A DNA stretch of 35,972 bases from CAYZSU01 sp964480565. GTDB taxonomy: Bacteria > UBA10199 > 2-02-FULL-44-16 > JAAZCA01. Under the pieces are notes generated by a model. It saw only the letters and a program-made list of their open reading frames with translations, ran no database searches and was not told the origin of the DNA. Numbering within the stretch: position 1 is the first letter of the stretch; the number at the start of each line of letters is the position of its first letter. The translations under genes were made by a program, and so were the position numbers. Below, piece by piece: positions 23,302 to 31,583 of this stretch. The DNA is taken from NCBI GenBank assembly GCA_964480565.1, contig CAYZSU010000018.1:1-35972 (forward strand), written 5' to 3'.

Positions 23302-24102
23302 TTACTTTTCATTTAATACAACGATGGCTTCCGTTTGTTCATTGGCTTGTAAATCCGTCATATAGTGCTTTGCGTCCCCGCGTGTTTGAAATCCACCAAT
23401 ACGGACACGGTACCATCGGCCACGATCAGGAATATCTACGATCATCATATAAGCAGGATATCCTTTTTCCTTCCAGTTTTCTATCGTTCGTGTGGCCTCC
23501 TGAATAGAGGGATAAGATCCCACTTGAACGGAGTACTTGGCATTATCCGGCGATTTCACACGAATGACAGTGGATGTGGATGCTCCTTTGTATTCCTTTG
23601 AATTGGCATCATTTTCAATGGTTTTTCGAGCATACGTATCCGTTAAATCCTTATCATAGGGATCATCGGTCGTTGTATGAGTATTTTGAGTTGAAGTTGA
23701 AATAGTATCATTATATATGGGCTGTGTATCATTTATATTCTTTTTCTGAATATCTTGCGGCTTGGCATCATTTAACATCTGACGAATGCGATCTTGAAGT
23801 GCAGGTGTTTTATTTTTTCTGATCATATCTTTTAGGGCATCTTGCGCTTCTGGATCCGCAGTTGTAAGTACTTTTACTTCATCACTATTATTTATTTCAT
23901 TGCTTGCCAATTGATTAGTCTGATAACTGGATAAATGATCCAAGCCAAGTACGTCGCGGCCATATCTTGCGCCTAGATAAAATACGAAAAAAATCGTAAA
24001 TACCTCTAAAATAAGAAGTGCAAAAAATTGCCCAAATGTAAACCGGCAAAAATAACTATCCCGTTCAGGATGCTGTTGCCGTGATCTCATATATTCAGGC
24101 AC
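23302..24102 (-). CDS. SPOR domain membrane protein
   Basis: A 266-residue protein: short basic cytoplasmic N-terminus, one membrane helix at about 23-44 (FFALLILEVFTIFFVFYLGA), a long polar linker rich in Asp, Asn and Thr (about 50-180), and a C-terminal SPOR domain at about 185-262 (KYSVQVGSYPSIQEATRTIE, WYRVRIGGFQTRGDA). SPOR domains bind glycan strands stripped of stem peptides and gather at the division septum, so a septal or cell-wall role is likely. The start is a GTG at 24102: an AGGAGG inside the last codons of argS sits 5 nt before it, whereas ATG 24090 has none. The argS-SPOR pairing is common in deltaproteobacteria. Confidence 0.88.
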   Translation of the reverse strand: MPEYMRSRQQHPERDSYFCRFTFGQFFALLILEVFTIFFVFYLGARYGRDVLGLDHLSSYQTNQLASNEINNSDEVKVLTTADPEAQDALKDMIRKNKTPALQDRIRQMLNDAKPQDIQKKNINDTQPIYNDTISTSTQNTHTTTDDPYDKDLTDTYARKTIENDANSKEYKGASTSTVIRVKSPDNAKYSVQVGSYPSIQEATRTIENWKEKGYPAYMMIVDIPDRGRWYRVRIGGFQTRGDAKHYMTDLQANEQTEAIVVLNEK

Positions 24103-25803
24103 TTATTCCTCCTCGCGAGTCATATACTCCGGTGTACTTAAGCCCAGTATGCCTAATCCATTTTTTATCACAACCTGAATATTTTTCAAGAGATAGAGTT
24201 TTGAATCTGTTATTTTTTTATTATTTCCAATGACTTTATAACAACTGTTCCGTCGCCCTTGACTATAATACGATTGAAATAAACGTGTTAATTCCAATAA
24301 ATAAAATGCAATACGATGTGGCTCCATATCATTGGCAGCTTTTGTAATAATTGATGGAAATGCGCCGCATGTTTTGGCAAGTGTAATTTCTTCTGGCAGT
24401 GTTAATAGCTCCATATCAATATTGCAACTATCATATATATGATTTTCCTCTTTTGCTTTTTTGAAAATACTACAAATGCGCGCATAGGCATATTGTATAT
24501 AAAATACAGGATTATCCGACGTTTGCTGCTTTGCCAGATCCAAATCAAAATCCAATTGTGCATGATGCGAACGCATTAAGAAGAAATATCGACATACATC
24601 TTTTCCCACTTCATTTCGTACATCCGCCAATGTTTCATAGGTTGCAGATCGCGTGGACATAGATACGGGCTTTCCATCCTGGATTAAATTAACCAATTGA
24701 ATAAGCACCGTATTTAATTGTGATTTATCCTTACCCAATGCTTGCACACAGGCTTCCATACGCTTCACATAGCCTGCATGGTCAGCCCCCCAAATATCAA
24801 TAACTCTATCAAATCCTCGGTCATATTTTGTTTTATGATATGCAATATCCGCGCTAAAATAGGTCAGATCGCCATTGGCTTTTCGAAGCACGCGATCTTT
24901 GTCATCGCCAAAGGCCGTTGTATTAAACCACAAGGCCCCATCTTTTTCATATACATGACCATCGCGTTTTACTTGAAGTAATGCAGCATCGATGGCCGAG
25001 TCAGCATGAAGACTTTTTTCATGATAATAGACATCATGGGTAATACCGAGCTTAGCTAAGTCATCTTTAATCTGTTGAAGAATCGCCTTGGATGCAAAAT
25101 CCAGGCAAAGTGCAATGGCACTTTCTTTATTCAATTCATTAAATGATTCTGTATGTATTGCCATAATTTCTTTTGCTAGATCAGTAATATAGTTCCCTTG
25201 ATAACAGTCTTCTGGAAAATCAATGGATGTACCCAATTGCTCTAAAACTCGTAAATATACGGATTTGCCCAATGTGGTCATTTGATTGCCTGCATCATTG
25301 ACATAATATTCTTTGCTTACATCATATCCTGCAAATGTCAGTAAGCTGGCAAGCGTATCACCGTATACAGCGCCTCGACCATGGCCAATATGAAGTGGCC
25401 CTGTGGGATTTGCACTTACAAATTCAATTTGTACTTTTTTGTCTTTGCTCAATACGCCTTGACCATAATGTTCTTGTTGATCATGGATATCGTGTAAAAT
25501 TGCCAAATAGGCCTGTGGATTAATGAAAAAATTAATAAATCCAGGACCCGCAATTTCAATGTGATCAATCAATGTGCCTGGCTCTATTGTAGAGACAATG
25601 CAGTCTGCTAATTTTCGGGGCGGCATTTTCGCTTGTTTTGCAAATACCATCGCAATATTACATGAAATATCACCATGTGATACTTGTTTGGGGGCATTCA
25701 ATTCAATTGCATTTATAGGTAGCTCTTGTGGCAAGTGGCCCGCATGCTGACATTTTGAAATTGCATGCTGAAGTATGTTCTTAAGTTGTGTATGTATGGT
25801 CAT
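24103..25803 (-). CDS. argS: Arginyl-tRNA synthetase
   Basis: A 566-residue class I ArgRS. The N-terminal Add1 domain contains HGDISCNIAMVFAKQAKMPP. Signature HIGH lies at 138-141 (SANPTGPLHIGHGRGAVYGD). The KMSKS equivalent is the family's looser VSMSTRS. The C-terminal DALR anticodon-binding domain includes YIQYAYARICSIFKKA and LLELTRLFQSYYSQGR. The start is set at ATG 25803 with AAAGGAT upstream; an in-frame ATG 30 bp earlier has no ribosome site and falls in a repeat remnant. It overlaps none of its neighbours and is followed directly by the SPOR gene. Confidence 0.96.
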   Translation of the reverse strand: MTIHTQLKNILQHAISKCQHAGHLPQELPINAIELNAPKQVSHGDISCNIAMVFAKQAKMPPRKLADCIVSTIEPGTLIDHIEIAGPGFINFFINPQAYLAILHDIHDQQEHYGQGVLSKDKKVQIEFVSANPTGPLHIGHGRGAVYGDTLASLLTFAGYDVSKEYYVNDAGNQMTTLGKSVYLRVLEQLGTSIDFPEDCYQGNYITDLAKEIMAIHTESFNELNKESAIALCLDFASKAILQQIKDDLAKLGITHDVYYHEKSLHADSAIDAALLQVKRDGHVYEKDGALWFNTTAFGDDKDRVLRKANGDLTYFSADIAYHKTKYDRGFDRVIDIWGADHAGYVKRMEACVQALGKDKSQLNTVLIQLVNLIQDGKPVSMSTRSATYETLADVRNEVGKDVCRYFFLMRSHHAQLDFDLDLAKQQTSDNPVFYIQYAYARICSIFKKAKEENHIYDSCNIDMELLTLPEEITLAKTCGAFPSIITKAANDMEPHRIAFYLLELTRLFQSYYSQGRRNSCYKVIGNNKKITDSKLYLLKNIQVVIKNGLGILGLSTPEYMTREEE

Positions 25804-25823
25804 GGTTATCCTTTTAAATTGAT

Positions 25824-25845
25824 GGGGTTGCACAAAAAAACAAGT
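25824..25845 (-). repeat. Palindromic repeat family, probable remnant J
   Basis: GGGGTTGCACAAAAAAACA resembles the outer arm GGGGTTGCCCAAAAACAC of copy F. It fills the gap between the M16 stop (25846-25848) and argS. It is short, so the match is suggestive only. Confidence 0.35.
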
Positions 25846-27213
25846 CTATTGCTGACATTGCCCCAATTCAACGATTGATAGTTTATCTGGGTGAATATAT
25901 GTATGCCCGACACGTTTGATATCATCTACAGTAACAGATTCAATGCTCTTTTTAAATTCAATCCAATAATTCCATGGATATCCCTTTTGCTTAAAGTCAG
26001 CAATGGTTGAGACTATTGTAAATGGATCCGTAATTTCTGATATTAGACTTCCCAGCATCGATTGTTTTGCGATCTCTAATTCACTGGCTGTAATATCAAT
26101 GCCATTACTTATTTTTTTAATATGCTCAATTACTCGTTTTTTTGCTTTTTTTGCAGTTGCTGTTGATGTGCTATATCCAACAGTAAATAATCCATAATCA
26201 GTCCCCTGGCCAATGCCACCAGAAATACCATAAACATATCCCAGTGTGGTTCGGATATCATTCATTAATATACTGTGCATTCCACGTTGTCCCCAGACAT
26301 AATTTAACATTTTTATTGCATACCAATCGGGGTTATGACGCTTAACACCTAAATGCCCGATGCGAACATGACATTGTGGAATATCTCGTTTAATATATTT
26401 GTTTTTTCGGCGCAATTTATAGCTTATTTTTTTTACTTTTGGGAAACTAACCGGACCCAATACAGCATGAGATGTCCATTTTTTTAGCTGAGCACGCATT
26501 TTTAAGGTATTAAAATTACCTGCAATGACAACGGTCATATTGCTGGGCTTATAGTAATGGGCATGATTTTTCTTCACATTATCAATGCCGATACTCTTAA
26601 GCTTTTTATCCGACGGTATTCGTGCCCATGGACTATTCTTGCCGTATATTGCTTGCGCATAATGAATGCCAATATATTGTTTAGGCTGATCCTTTATTCG
26701 GCGTATTGACTCGCGCAATTGCAATATTGCAAGCTTGACACGTTTATCTTCAAATCGAGGAGAAAAAATCATTTCCCAAAAAAGATCACCTGCACGAGTA
26801 AATTTCGATGATAATGAGTGAATTGTTGCGATAGCACTTTCTTTAGTGGCATAACTACTAATTCGTGCACCTAATTCATCAACTGCAATATCAAATTGAC
26901 TGGGTGATAATGATTTTGTACCGGCACTTCGCATGGATGATGCCGTGATATTTGCCAAACCGAGTTTTTCTTTTGGATCAAAAATACTACCTGCCTTCAG
27001 AGAGACTTCCATGCTAATATATGGCAAGCTATGATCTTCTAATAGGATTAAGGATAATCCATTGTCCAATGTATGAAATTGAATATTAGGCAATGTTAGC
27101 GTTGGGATAGTATTTTTTTCAAACTGGCTAAAATAATCATTGGCCGATGCAGGCATTGTGATTGCTTGAAAAATCATGGCAATGGATGCACATAGGCATA
27201 AACATAATCTCAT
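25846..27213 (-). CDS. M16-family peptidase-like protein lacking the zinc motif
   Basis: A 455-residue exported member of the pitrilysin (M16) family. The signal peptide covers about 1-24 (ending MPASA). The zinc motif HxxEH is missing: where it should lie the protein reads LGLANITASSMRSAG. It keeps the C-terminal catalytic-partner features, an Arg and Tyr in NDIRTTLGYVYGISGG. Paired M16B enzymes in bacteria consist of one zinc-bearing and one R/Y-bearing subunit that form one active site. The preceding gene supplies the zinc half, with a 4-nt ATGA overlap and GGAGGG before this start. So it is probably the non-zinc subunit of a periplasmic heterodimer, not a dead copy. Confidence 0.88.
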   Translation of the reverse strand: MRLCLCLCASIAMIFQAITMPASANDYFSQFEKNTIPTLTLPNIQFHTLDNGLSLILLEDHSLPYISMEVSLKAGSIFDPKEKLGLANITASSMRSAGTKSLSPSQFDIAVDELGARISSYATKESAIATIHSLSSKFTRAGDLFWEMIFSPRFEDKRVKLAILQLRESIRRIKDQPKQYIGIHYAQAIYGKNSPWARIPSDKKLKSIGIDNVKKNHAHYYKPSNMTVVIAGNFNTLKMRAQLKKWTSHAVLGPVSFPKVKKISYKLRRKNKYIKRDIPQCHVRIGHLGVKRHNPDWYAIKMLNYVWGQRGMHSILMNDIRTTLGYVYGISGGIGQGTDYGLFTVGYSTSTATAKKAKKRVIEHIKKISNGIDITASELEIAKQSMLGSLISEITDPFTIVSTIADFKQKGYPWNYWIEFKKSIESVTVDDIKRVGHTYIHPDKLSIVELGQCQQ

Positions 27214-28727
27214 TTTCCCTCCAATGCATTTGCTTGTTGCTTGACAGTAATTGCTAAATCCTTGGTAATATATCGCTTGATTGCATGTGTAATATCCGTA
27301 GATGATATACGTGCCAGTTCATTGGGATAGTCTTGCAATAATCGCCAGTCAGAAGAAATAGCCTGAACCTCTGCCAATGTTTTTGCTAAATCCATATTAT
27401 CCATTAATCCAAATACAAAATAGGTGCTGATTGCATTCTGCACTTTTTGTAATTCTCTTTTACTTACACCATGTTCCACGATATCGTTGATTGTTTTTTG
27501 AACTTCATAAATAACATCATCTTGATTGGCAGAATTAAGCGTATCTATTTGAATTATAAATAGATTGTCTTGCCGTTCTCCTGGTGTACCACTAAAACAA
27601 TACACCTGTGATGCCATGCGTTTTTTATATACCAGATGCTCTTTTAATCGACTGGACCTGGATCCGCATAGTAAATGAGCGAGGACATCCACTGCATAGC
27701 TATCTTTACTTGGAAATGTGGGTTTATGATAAGCTATCAGAATCTTAGACGATGCATCCAATGACATATTGATGCTCTGCCCATAGCGTGCAATTGTTGG
27801 CATTGGTTCAGGAATCGGTCGTTTGGATGTGGGTAATTTTCCAAATACTGATTTAATCAATTTCTTTGCTTGCTTGATATCAAATTCACCCACCAATGTA
27901 CCTACCATATTATTGGGCACATAATAGGTGGTATGATATTTTCTAGCATCTGCGATTGTTAAATTATTAATATCATTCATAAATCCAATGGTCGACCATT
28001 TATACGGCCCACTCACATAGGCCGCATCAAATAAGCGCTCATATAGTTGTGCGGCAGGTTGGCTTTCCATGCGATCACGACGCTCATTAGCCACCACATC
28101 CCGTTCCAAATAAAATTGACGAAATGTAGGTGCAGTAATTAATTCTGCCATTAGATGCATCCATAGTGTTAAACGATCGGATGGTACGCTAGCATGGTAG
28201 TAAGTAATGTCCTTGCTGGTAGCCGCATTTTCATCAAAACCGCCATTTCGATTGAGTATGATGTCAAACTCATTCTTTATCTGATAGGTGGCGGCTTTCT
28301 TTTGGAGTTGTGATATTTGGTCCCATAGTTGCTTGCTTTTATTTGAATTGGAGATTTCGTACTGTTCTATGTTTTCAGCTTGCCTGGCTAGTAATTCAAT
28401 TTCATTTAAAATAGGTTTTTCCTTATTAAAATCAATTGATCCCAATCGATGAGATCCTTTAAACGCCATATGTTCAAATAAATGCGCAATGCCTGTCTTT
28501 CCTTTTTTTTCATCAATGCCACCCGCTTTTACAGTAATTACTCCGCTAAATACAGGCACTCCCTTTCGGGGAACAAGCAGCCATATCATTCCATTGGACA
28601 GGGTTATTTTTTTCACATTAGAAAGCATTTTTTTTGCAAAAACATGCGGTGATATCAGGCTAACAAGTAAAAAGCCTATAAAGCAGATAAACACATTTTT
28701 CCATTTATATTTCATCAGGTTAGCCAT
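27210..28727 (-). CDS. M16-family zinc peptidase
   Basis: A 505-residue exported M16 metallopeptidase. Signal peptide about 1-31 (ending HVFA). Zinc motif HLFEH at 82-86 in GIAHLFEHMAFKGS, with the third ligand expected in ERDVVANER (Glu 208 or 215). A lysine/glutamate-rich coiled segment (about 105-155) extends the loop between them, as in some PqqL/M16 proteins. FDENAATSKDITYYHASVP and YVPNNMVGTLVGEFD are further family marks. It starts the M16-M16-argS-SPOR run. A GAGGAG lies only 2 nt before the ATG. Substrate unknown; a peptide in the periplasm is the best guess. Confidence 0.92.
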   Translation of the reverse strand: MANLMKYKWKNVFICFIGFLLVSLISPHVFAKKMLSNVKKITLSNGMIWLLVPRKGVPVFSGVITVKAGGIDEKKGKTGIAHLFEHMAFKGSHRLGSIDFNKEKPILNEIELLARQAENIEQYEISNSNKSKQLWDQISQLQKKAATYQIKNEFDIILNRNGGFDENAATSKDITYYHASVPSDRLTLWMHLMAELITAPTFRQFYLERDVVANERRDRMESQPAAQLYERLFDAAYVSGPYKWSTIGFMNDINNLTIADARKYHTTYYVPNNMVGTLVGEFDIKQAKKLIKSVFGKLPTSKRPIPEPMPTIARYGQSINMSLDASSKILIAYHKPTFPSKDSYAVDVLAHLLCGSRSSRLKEHLVYKKRMASQVYCFSGTPGERQDNLFIIQIDTLNSANQDDVIYEVQKTINDIVEHGVSKRELQKVQNAISTYFVFGLMDNMDLAKTLAEVQAISSDWRLLQDYPNELARISSTDITHAIKRYITKDLAITVKQQANALEGK

Positions 28728-28823
28728 AACTCCTCATCTCATTCCTAGAATAAAAACTATTATTTAAATTATTACTCTTTTATACCTAATTACTGAGATT
28801 TCTTAGTAAAACAAAAGTTTTCT

Positions 28824-28853
28824 TTGCAATAGAATTAAAAAGTTGATTATACT
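28824..28853 (+). promoter_or_regulatory. Candidate promoter for the 63-residue protein
   Basis: TTGCAA (28824-28829), 18 bp, TATACT (28848-28853; 5 of 6). Transcription would begin near 28860, just before the hairpin at 28864-28886, giving an ~80-nt structured leader. Confidence 0.4.
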
Positions 28854-28863
28854 TACTTATTAT

Positions 28864-28886
28864 TGATCTGTGGTGGTAGCAGATCA
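28864..28886 (+). promoter_or_regulatory. Hairpin in the leader of the 63-residue gene
   Basis: TGATCTG (28864-28870) pairs perfectly with CAGATCA (28880-28886) over a 9-nt G/T-rich loop. It lies at the expected 5' end of the transcript. It may be an operator or a transcript-stabilising hairpin; no T run follows. Confidence 0.45.
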
Positions 28887-28942
28887 GTAATTAAAGCTCA
28901 AGCAAAAGCAAGGTTGTTTCCAATATAAAACCGGGGGGTGAA

Positions 28943-29134
28943 ATGGACTTAACCTTAAAAGCACTATGTATGGAAATACTCAATGGCGATGTGGATGGCG
29001 ATCGTTTTTCATCATTGCTTATTGAAACAGGTATTAATATTGATAGTTATGAATGGGATGTGGCAAATAAACTTCTTGAAAAAGGAGAAGAAATAAATGC
29101 CTTAAAGAAAATGTATGGGCATACCGTGCAATAA
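28943..29134 (+). CDS. Small hypothetical protein, 63 residues
   Basis: A short acidic protein (MDLTLKALCMEILNGDVDGD at the start, then helical to KKMYGHTVQ) with GGGGGTG 2-3 nt before the ATG, its own candidate promoter and a leader hairpin. It sits alone between the divergent M16 operon and the convergent speB gene. The pattern of two helices flanking an Asp/Gly turn (NGDVDGDR) is loosely EF-hand-like but too short to call. Soluble, no signal. I recognise no family. Confidence 0.55.
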   Translation: MDLTLKALCMEILNGDVDGDRFSSLLIETGINIDSYEWDVANKLLEKGEEINALKKMYGHTVQ

Positions 29135-29249
29135 GAAATTATTTAAAAACATTCCATCACTTGAATATCTGTAATAATGTCGAATGATATGTATTGCAGA
29201 TAGGTATTTTTTAACACGGCTCAACTTTGCAATTCGTTTCAACATCCAT

Positions 29250-30113
29250 TTAATATCCATTGTATTTTTCATGTAAACCAATGGTATGATATGCCAATTT
29301 TGCAATCATGAAATCATAGGCATGATAATTTTGTATGGGTGCCAATTCCACAATATCCATCCCTACTACATTTTTGTTTAAGAAAATTGCATGTAATGAT
29401 TTCATTACTTGATGCCAACTCAAACCACCCGGTTCTGGAGTTCCTGTTGCAGGTAAAATTGAACTACAAAATGCATCGACATCAAATGTGATAAATACAT
29501 TTTCTGTTTGTATGGACTTAATCATTCGATCAATCCAATGAAAATCACTATCGAGTTCATGCGCAAAAAATACAGGCCAGCATGCCTGATTAATTTTTCT
29601 TGCTTCATCAATCGATAAACTTCGAGTCCCAATTTGAACTGCAGGTAATGTCTCGCGCACTCTCGCCATTGCACAGGCATGGCTCATGGGTTCTCCCTCA
29701 TAGGAATCGCGAAGATCGGCATGTGCATCAAATTGAACCACTGTTAAGTCTGTATAGTGGGACTCAAAGGCATTGGCTATCGCTGGAGTAATGGAATGTT
29801 CTCCCCCAAGCGCGCACACATATTTCTGATCGGTTAATAATTGATTTATCTGATTAGCAATAGGAGCCTTTATATCATTTGGTACTAGATGATTGATTTG
29901 CAGAGGTGGCAATGTATGAATGCCTGCTTTGTAGGCCTCACTGTCTAGCATTACATCGTAAAGTTCTACTTGTGTTGACGCTTCAACAATAGCTTGTGGG
30001 CCATATTGTGTTCCACGTCCATAGCTAACAGTTCGTTCATAAGGAATGGGCAATATTACATAATTGGAATTGGCATAACTGGAAAATGCATCGTCTAGAC
30101 CAAGAAAGTTCAT
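29250..30113 (-). CDS. speB: Agmatinase (ureohydrolase family)
   Basis: A 287-residue enzyme of the arginase/agmatinase family, which splits agmatine to putrescine and urea using two manganese ions. Metal ligands are seen in GGEHS (His 106), FDAHADLRD (Asp 129, His 131, Asp 133) and TFDVDAF (Asp 211, Asp 213). The substrate region TGTPEPGG is intact. The family's DxDxxDP reads DVDAFCS here: Asp 216 and Pro 217 are replaced by Cys and Ser, while both metal-binding Asp remain. It lies 31 bp after pyruvoyl arginine decarboxylase, which makes its substrate, and the pair provides arginine to putrescine. Its ribosome site (AGGAG) abuts a repeat remnant. Formiminoglutamase is a less likely alternative. 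Confidence 0.92.
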   Translation of the reverse strand: MNFLGLDDAFSSYANSNYVILPIPYERTVSYGRGTQYGPQAIVEASTQVELYDVMLDSEAYKAGIHTLPPLQINHLVPNDIKAPIANQINQLLTDQKYVCALGGEHSITPAIANAFESHYTDLTVVQFDAHADLRDSYEGEPMSHACAMARVRETLPAVQIGTRSLSIDEARKINQACWPVFFAHELDSDFHWIDRMIKSIQTENVFITFDVDAFCSSILPATGTPEPGGLSWHQVMKSLHAIFLNKNVVGMDIVELAPIQNYHAYDFMIAKLAYHTIGLHEKYNGY

Positions 30114-30123
30114 GGAATCTCCT

Positions 30124-30144
30124 GCTATTTTGAGGGCACTTCCC
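30124..30144 (-). repeat. Palindromic repeat family, remnant I
   Basis: On the minus strand GGGAAGTGCCCTCAAAATAG matches the family end GGGACTGCCCTCAAAATAG. It begins directly after the pdaD stop codon and runs into the speB ribosome site, occupying most of the 31-bp gap. Confidence 0.6.
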
Positions 30145-30690
30145 CTATGGAATTAAAATTGCCCCTGCCACAACCGTTGTCCACAATCCCTTTTTATCAC
30201 CTGCTGCGGATTGTGTGGCATTTAATGTGCTGACAATTTCACCTGAGATTGTCCATGTGCCTTTGCGATCATTCCATGATTTATCTGGATCAAATGGCAC
30301 ACCTAATACAGTTGCCAGCATTTCTGCAGCCAAGTCTTCCGCATAATCACCTGCTACCTGTTCATTTTGCCCAAATGAATGATGTTCGGATAAATAGCCA
30401 TGGGATTCTTCATTCTTTGGAATAGACAATCCCACAGATGCAGCCAACAAACGATTGGCTTCATTTGTTGCCGTATCTGATAATACGCAATACACAATTT
30501 GCCCAGGATGTAATTCCTTAAGTCCTTCACTGCGAGGAACTACTTTGCATTTTGGTGGAAAAATACTCGATACGCGCACTAAATTAAAATGTGCAATCTT
30601 AGCCTGTCTGAGAGCCATTTCAAAACTTTGTAGTTTTTCTCGATGCCGGCCAACACCTTTGGTTAAAAATATTTTTCGTGGCACAAACAT
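30145..30690 (-). CDS. pdaD: Pyruvoyl-dependent arginine decarboxylase
   Basis: A 181-residue proenzyme converting arginine to agmatine. It self-cleaves between two serines to form a pyruvoyl group. The site is visible at residues 41-42 in LVRVSSIFPP. Other family marks are GVGRHREKLQSFEMAL, PGQIVYCVLSD and the C-terminal SGEIVSTLNATQSA. The ribosome site AGGAGG lies 6-7 nt before the ATG, and a near-consensus promoter at 30739-30768 lies just upstream, so expression should be good. It is followed by speB. Pyruvoyl arginine decarboxylases occur in archaea, chlamydiae and several deltaproteobacteria, often with agmatinase. Confidence 0.95.
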   Translation of the reverse strand: MFVPRKIFLTKGVGRHREKLQSFEMALRQAKIAHFNLVRVSSIFPPKCKVVPRSEGLKELHPGQIVYCVLSDTATNEANRLLAASVGLSIPKNEESHGYLSEHHSFGQNEQVAGDYAEDLAAEMLATVLGVPFDPDKSWNDRKGTWTISGEIVSTLNATQSAAGDKKGLWTTVVAGAILIP

Positions 30691-30738
30691 AGTTGCCCTC
30701 CTCTATAATAATAATTTTCATATTAATTATGGTTGCTT

Positions 30739-30768
30739 ATTAAAACAGAAATACCATGCTCATGTCAA
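30739..30768 (-). promoter_or_regulatory. Strong sigma-70-type promoter for pdaD-speB
   Basis: On the minus strand a perfect TTGACA (30768-30763), 18 bp, then TTTAAT (30744-30739; 5 of 6). The expected start near 30731 gives a ~40-nt leader with a good ribosome site. Confidence 0.65.
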
Positions 30769-30847
30769 TTTCATTTGAAGGTATGGAATCATTTATATTT
30801 TCATTGTCGGAACTGCGCTGTCACATGCGACTAGAACTTAGAACCTC

Positions 30848-30865
30848 CTATTCCGAGGGCAATTC
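30848..30865 (-). repeat. Palindromic repeat family, remnant K
   Basis: On the minus strand GAATTGCCCTCGGAATAG resembles the family end GGGATTGCCCTCAAAATAG. It lies about 10 nt beyond the stop of the cysteine-rich lipoprotein, whose start carries copy G, so this gene is bracketed by family pieces. Confidence 0.45.
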
Positions 30866-30873
30866 AATTATAA

Positions 30874-31455
30874 TTAATCACACAATGTTGTTGTATGATT
30901 TCGGATCATTTGATTGTCGATTTCAAACCATTTGTCGCATAGGCGAAGCGCATAATTTGCACATTTTCCGATACAATTCTTACATTTTACATCATCACCA
31001 ATGGAATGCCTATTTGATGTTGAAAACCGAGATAAAACATCCTTGTATTCCATAATGCAATGCCCCTGGCAATCATTGGAAGTCTTGCATGATTGCCCAG
31101 CATCAGAAAATAGAAGATCACAATAGCGTGGATAACTGGGCAGACACATACCATAGCATCTATATTGCCCCTTTAATCGTGTACATTCTTTTTTAAACTG
31201 CTCATCTTTCTCAAAATTAAAATGGCCTGTTTGAGTAACACCGATTTTACATGACCAACCAGTATCTGTTTGTAAACATAAGTTCTTATCTGGCAATGCA
31301 GGCAATGTAATTTGAATAGAGGGTTTCTTCTTTTTTAAAGCAGAATAACCGTTTGTCGTATTGCATGCAGTTCCCAGTAGCAATAATATACTGATACATA
31401 TTATGGGATTATTCAAAAACGCCCATTTCGAGGGTAGTTCCATCATGAATTTCAT
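30874..31455 (-). CDS. Cysteine-rich lipoprotein
   Basis: A 193-residue exported lipoprotein I cannot assign to a named family. Start ATG 31455 has GGGAGAG 5 nt upstream. The signal peptide's hydrophobic core (ICISILLLLG) ends in LGTAC, lipid Cys at residue 31, with Gly at -3 as in the YfbK-type protein of this window. The mature part has 14 further cysteines, an even number suggesting seven disulfides, with repeated local patterns such as SCKTSNDCQGHC and CKNCIGKC. About 13 residues of the n-region (ELPSKWAFLNNPI) are encoded by repeat copy G. Small cysteine-rich lipoproteins of this style are common in predatory and myxobacterial lineages. It shares an upstream divergent region with the GH5 gene. 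Confidence 0.72.
   Translation of the reverse strand: MKFMMELPSKWAFLNNPIICISILLLLGTACNTTNGYSALKKKKPSIQITLPALPDKNLCLQTDTGWSCKIGVTQTGHFNFEKDEQFKKECTRLKGQYRCYGMCLPSYPRYCDLLFSDAGQSCKTSNDCQGHCIMEYKDVLSRFSTSNRHSIGDDVKCKNCIGKCANYALRLCDKWFEIDNQMIRNHTTTLCD
31405..31441 (-). repeat. Palindromic repeat family, copy G (collapsed, in frame)
   Basis: GGGATTATTCAAAAACGCC matches one end of the family, and the adjoining CGAGGGTAGTTCC matches the other end (GAGGGCAGTCCC). So this looks like an element reduced to its two joined termini. It lies inside the coding frame of the lipoprotein signal peptide. Confidence 0.65.
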
Positions 31456-31583
31456 ACAAACTCTCCCGTTATTTATGTGACCTGTTCTTATATTAATTAA
31501 ACGTATTCATACCTTGTTTATTAGAAAAAATCACTATTTATCAAAACATGCGCCCGAATAGTCATTGAAAAAAGAACAGTATT

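Noticed and set aside
30756..31055. 99-residue plus-strand frame opposite the lipoprotein
   Set aside because: Antisense to a convincing lipoprotein gene and overlapping the pdaD promoter; no ribosome site.
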